Shown: in pieces, positions 26,178-28,810 of the stretch
How positions within the stretch are numbered: position 1 is the stretch's first letter
How the letters are laid out: the number at the start of each line of letters is the position of its first letter
Assembly (NCBI GenBank): GCA_015501595.1
Contig: JADNRX010000630.1
Coordinates: forward strand, 1-28,810
DNA length: 28,810 bases
Direction: 5' to 3'
Source: Hymenopellis radicata
Taxonomy: Eukaryota > Basidiomycota > Agaricomycetes > Agaricales > Physalacriaceae
Program-made: the position numbers and the translations under genes
The notes under the pieces: model-generated
What the model saw: the letters and a program-made list of their open reading frames with translations, nothing else
Told to the model about the DNA's origin: nothing
The model's database searches: none

Positions 26178-28388
26178 ATCTTAGCGCAGAAAAAAAAGAA
26201 ATCAACGCTTTTTAACGTTGTATATTAATAAAAGTTAATGCTCGCATTACGCGCTATCGTGCATTTATTGATAATAAATTTTTCGAAGCATGTTCACTTC
26301 AGAGAAAAGACAAAAATTCCTGACTCTTATTTAAGTTGTCTAAAACGTAGCTATCGTTAGAAGGTATTATACAAGAAGAGGATTATAGAGGAAGCGAAAA
26401 TATTTGCTGCTATTAAGAATTTGGATGCTTCGATAGATTTACCAATAACAGCTATCCAACTGAATAGAACTCAAAGTTGCAATTCCTCTTTTTTAAATGA
26501 AAACTCTTTATGTTGCTTATTGCTTTGATAACAAAATGTGAATTTTTATTAAATGTAGATATTAGTGAAAATCAATGAGAGAATCATTAGTTTTGCATAG
26601 CAAGACCTGATTGAAATAATAAGTTAGTCTCAACTTTATTAAAATAATATGAAAAGAAGTACTTTATTTCAGGACGTATTTTTGCACATGCAAAGTAGAT
26701 CATTATAATATATATTTTTATAGAAAATACTAACTGTTCATAATAACATTGCAAATGAGCTATTGATTCAACTTTTTCTTGTCATGACAACATGTTTCCT
26801 AATCTATATAAAGTACATGCAGAAGAAGCATAAGATAAAGTCAATATTCGATCTTTCTGAAATTAGTATTTTAATACACTAATTACTGACGTCAAGCATG
26901 TATTTTATAACTTATATATCGACTTCAAAAACCTTATATCGAATGTTTGCATTATCTTTATATATGATACCTTGAATGTTTGCATTATTTTTATATATGA
27001 TACCTCTTATGTTTCACTTTTTAGTAATTATAATAACTGTGAATAATTCGCGTCTTATATCAAGAAACTTAGAACCTTTATAAAAATTCACTCTTACATG
27101 ATCTATTAATGTTTTTGAAAAGAATTGAACAATTGAGAAAGATCGAGATATAATTCAATTAAGCCTCAATGTTTCAGACCTCAGAGATAAGGTACAAGAC
27201 TTTAGTCATCACTTAAAAAGCTGGACACTCTAAAAATACAGATATTGATGAGCTGCTTAGAATGAAAGATGTATTATCACGCGTATGAAGTTTCTATTTA
27301 TCTAAAAAGTATGTATCATTGCAAAGTGTGTATTATCGTAAAGTTATTTTAATTCATTTATAATAGTCATTCTGAATCATCTATTTGATTAAATTGAATC
27401 TCTTTCTCAAGTCATTCATTTCTCTTTACTTTTTATTCAATAAATTTCATTATTACTACTTTCTTCTTTAAATTACTTTCTTCTTTAAATTACTCTTTAT
27501 TTTAGAGAATTTTAAATTAAATCAAAGATAGTAATTATATTGCTTCAGCTCAAATATGTGCTTTCAAAAATTTTGTAAATTAAATTCTCTTAGTAAATAA
27601 ATAAATTTAAAACTCTTTTAATAGTTTTAGCATCACTTTACAACTGTATTTCTTTATATTTTATTTTTGCGCACATTTAGTATTTTGTGAAAGTAATTAT
27701 AAGTAAGATATTTCTTTTTATTAAAGAAAAATTGAATTAAAGATAAGGATCTTCTGAAAAAGAGTTTTATCCTTTTACCTTAATATGCAACATATAAGAA
27801 TGAAGAATATTGTAAAAGTCTAAAAAGAAATTAACGAAAGAGCAATGACAAAAGATACTTTAACAGACTTTATGTATTTTAAAAATTTCAAACTTTTATA
27901 TTATTCAGATTATTGATAGCTATTAATATTCAAAGCTTCTAAAGGAAGAATTTTAGAAAAATTACTCTCTTTTGCTTCTGTATTTCGAATATGACTCATT
28001 AAAAGAGCTTTAAATATTGATTTTCTTAACTAAGACTATTGTTGACAGCTATTATATATTATACTGGGCGAAGGCCTCGAAGTTTTCAATGAAAACCCCA
28101 GTTAAAGAACCTCAAGAGTTTTAACAATTTTTTTAAGTTAAAATAATTTTAAAACTATTTTAACATTCTTTAAAAAATATTAGTAAGAATATTGAAAGTC
28201 AAATTAGGAAATTTTAGAGTAGTTTTAAGGTTAAAATTAGATTAAAATTATCAGAACTTGTATTTTAACGAGTTTAATATAGTTTTCAGCGAAAAAGTTG
28301 CGACAAAATCAGAAAAAATATAGTTAAAACTTTGAGAAGATATTTAGGAGAGATTTCATGATATATTTAGAGAGTATTAATAAATATT
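26178..28388. other. AT-rich region, no recognisable gene; small tandem repeats
   Basis: Strong A+T bias with stops in every frame. It contains a 33-bp tandem pair with one difference (26941-26973 and 26974-27005, GAATGTTTGCATTATCTTTA..) and a 17-bp pair (27457-27473 and 27474-27490, TACTTTCTTCTTTAAAT). GAAAAC/GTTTTC-type words recur from 28085 on. Confidence 0.5.
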
Positions 28389-28810
28389 TATAAGGGAACT
28401 TTTGATGAGAATATTAGAAAAGCGGTTTGGAGGATTTTCACTGAAAAAAAAGATGAAAATTGTATAAAGAATTGTAAAATGCGAAACTAAGAGATCTTTA
28501 AAGAATTTTCGCCATCGTGAGGTGAAATTTCTTAAAAAGTGTTTCAAGAGTTTTTAATGAAAATATAACTAAAAAATAGAGTGAAAAGTAAGCTGAAAAC
28601 GTCATACGAGGTCAATGCACTCAATGCAAGATCAACGCAAGAAGTACCGCTGTCAATGCGAGGTCAACGCAGTCAATGCAACAGTCAACGCAAGGAGTAC
28701 CGCCGTCAATGTAGGATCAACGCCGGCAACGCAAGACAATTTTCATCTTTTTTTTCAGTGAAAATCCTCTGAACCTCTTTTCTAATATTCTTATCAAAAA
28801 TTCTCTTATA
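28389..28810. repeat. Long inverted repeat (75-nt arms) reaching the window edge
   Basis: 28389-28463 and 28736-28810 are reverse complements over 75 nt without gaps and with about six mismatches (mostly transitions). The core GGATTTTCACTGAAAAAAAA followed by GATGAAAATTGT is perfect. The spacer is 272 nt. Pairing does not stop at the window end, so the arms may be longer. It may be a MITE or the terminal part of a DNA transposon, or a hairpin-forming satellite unit. Confidence 0.8.
28608..28736. repeat. 52-bp minisatellite inside the inverted repeat
   Basis: Units start at 28608, 28660 and 28712 (last one partial). Each contains several TCAAYGC words and a GTACCGC motif (AAGAAGTACCGCTGTCAATG, AAGGAGTACCGCCGTCAATG). 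It is much richer in G+C and CpG than the surrounding DNA. Confidence 0.8.

Overview
The window looks like an accessory, transposon-laden stretch of a filamentous fungal nuclear genome, most likely a basidiomycete (Agaricomycetes-like). The reasons are short 48-54 nt introns with GT..AG ends and CTAAC/CTGAT branch-like motifs, a tyrosine-recombinase (YR) retrotransposon, a LINE with CCHC-knuckle ORF1, a fungal-type metacaspase fragment, and large AT-rich decayed tracts. I see no bacterial operon, rRNA gene, CRISPR array or confident tRNA gene.

Centrepiece: 9553-15591 (+) is an apparently complete ~6.0 kb YR retrotransposon. It carries gag-like (10865-11650), RT-RNase H (11637-13478) and tyrosine recombinase (13460-14464) ORFs, all open, overlapping by 14 and 19 nt. 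The ends are split direct repeats in the order A1 - ORFs - B1 - A2 - B2 (A about 826 nt, B 79 nt), the layout of Ngaro/PAT-type elements. It is flanked on both sides by minus-strand LINE sequence: an ORF2 C-terminus at 8874-9552 and an ORF1 at 15592-16498.

Related fragments: an A end at 2382-2452, most of an A at 5542-6195, a minus-strand A-leader-gag remnant at 16499-18704 (copy 2, with a longer but frameshifted gag and a 290-bp tandem duplication), and a decayed recombinase tail plus an inverted B-A module at 22340-23753 (copy 3).

Other coding remains: an unrecognised multi-exon gene ruin (2453-5460), a coding-like remnant (6196-6860), one exon of a metacaspase (7137-7311), an acidic-repeat gene remnant with minisatellite (7910-8605), a cysteine-motif gene with introns cut off by copy 2 (18705-19475), and an unrecognised gene or genes (19916-21352).

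From about 23750 to the end the DNA is AT-rich and nearly gene-free. It holds tandem repeats, one higher-GC coding-like patch (25911-26177), and a 75-bp inverted repeat (28389-28463 against 28736-28810) around a 52-bp minisatellite, reaching the window edge. The overall picture is nested transposon insertion into, and degradation of, host-type genes. Only the YR element still looks capable of encoding functional proteins.
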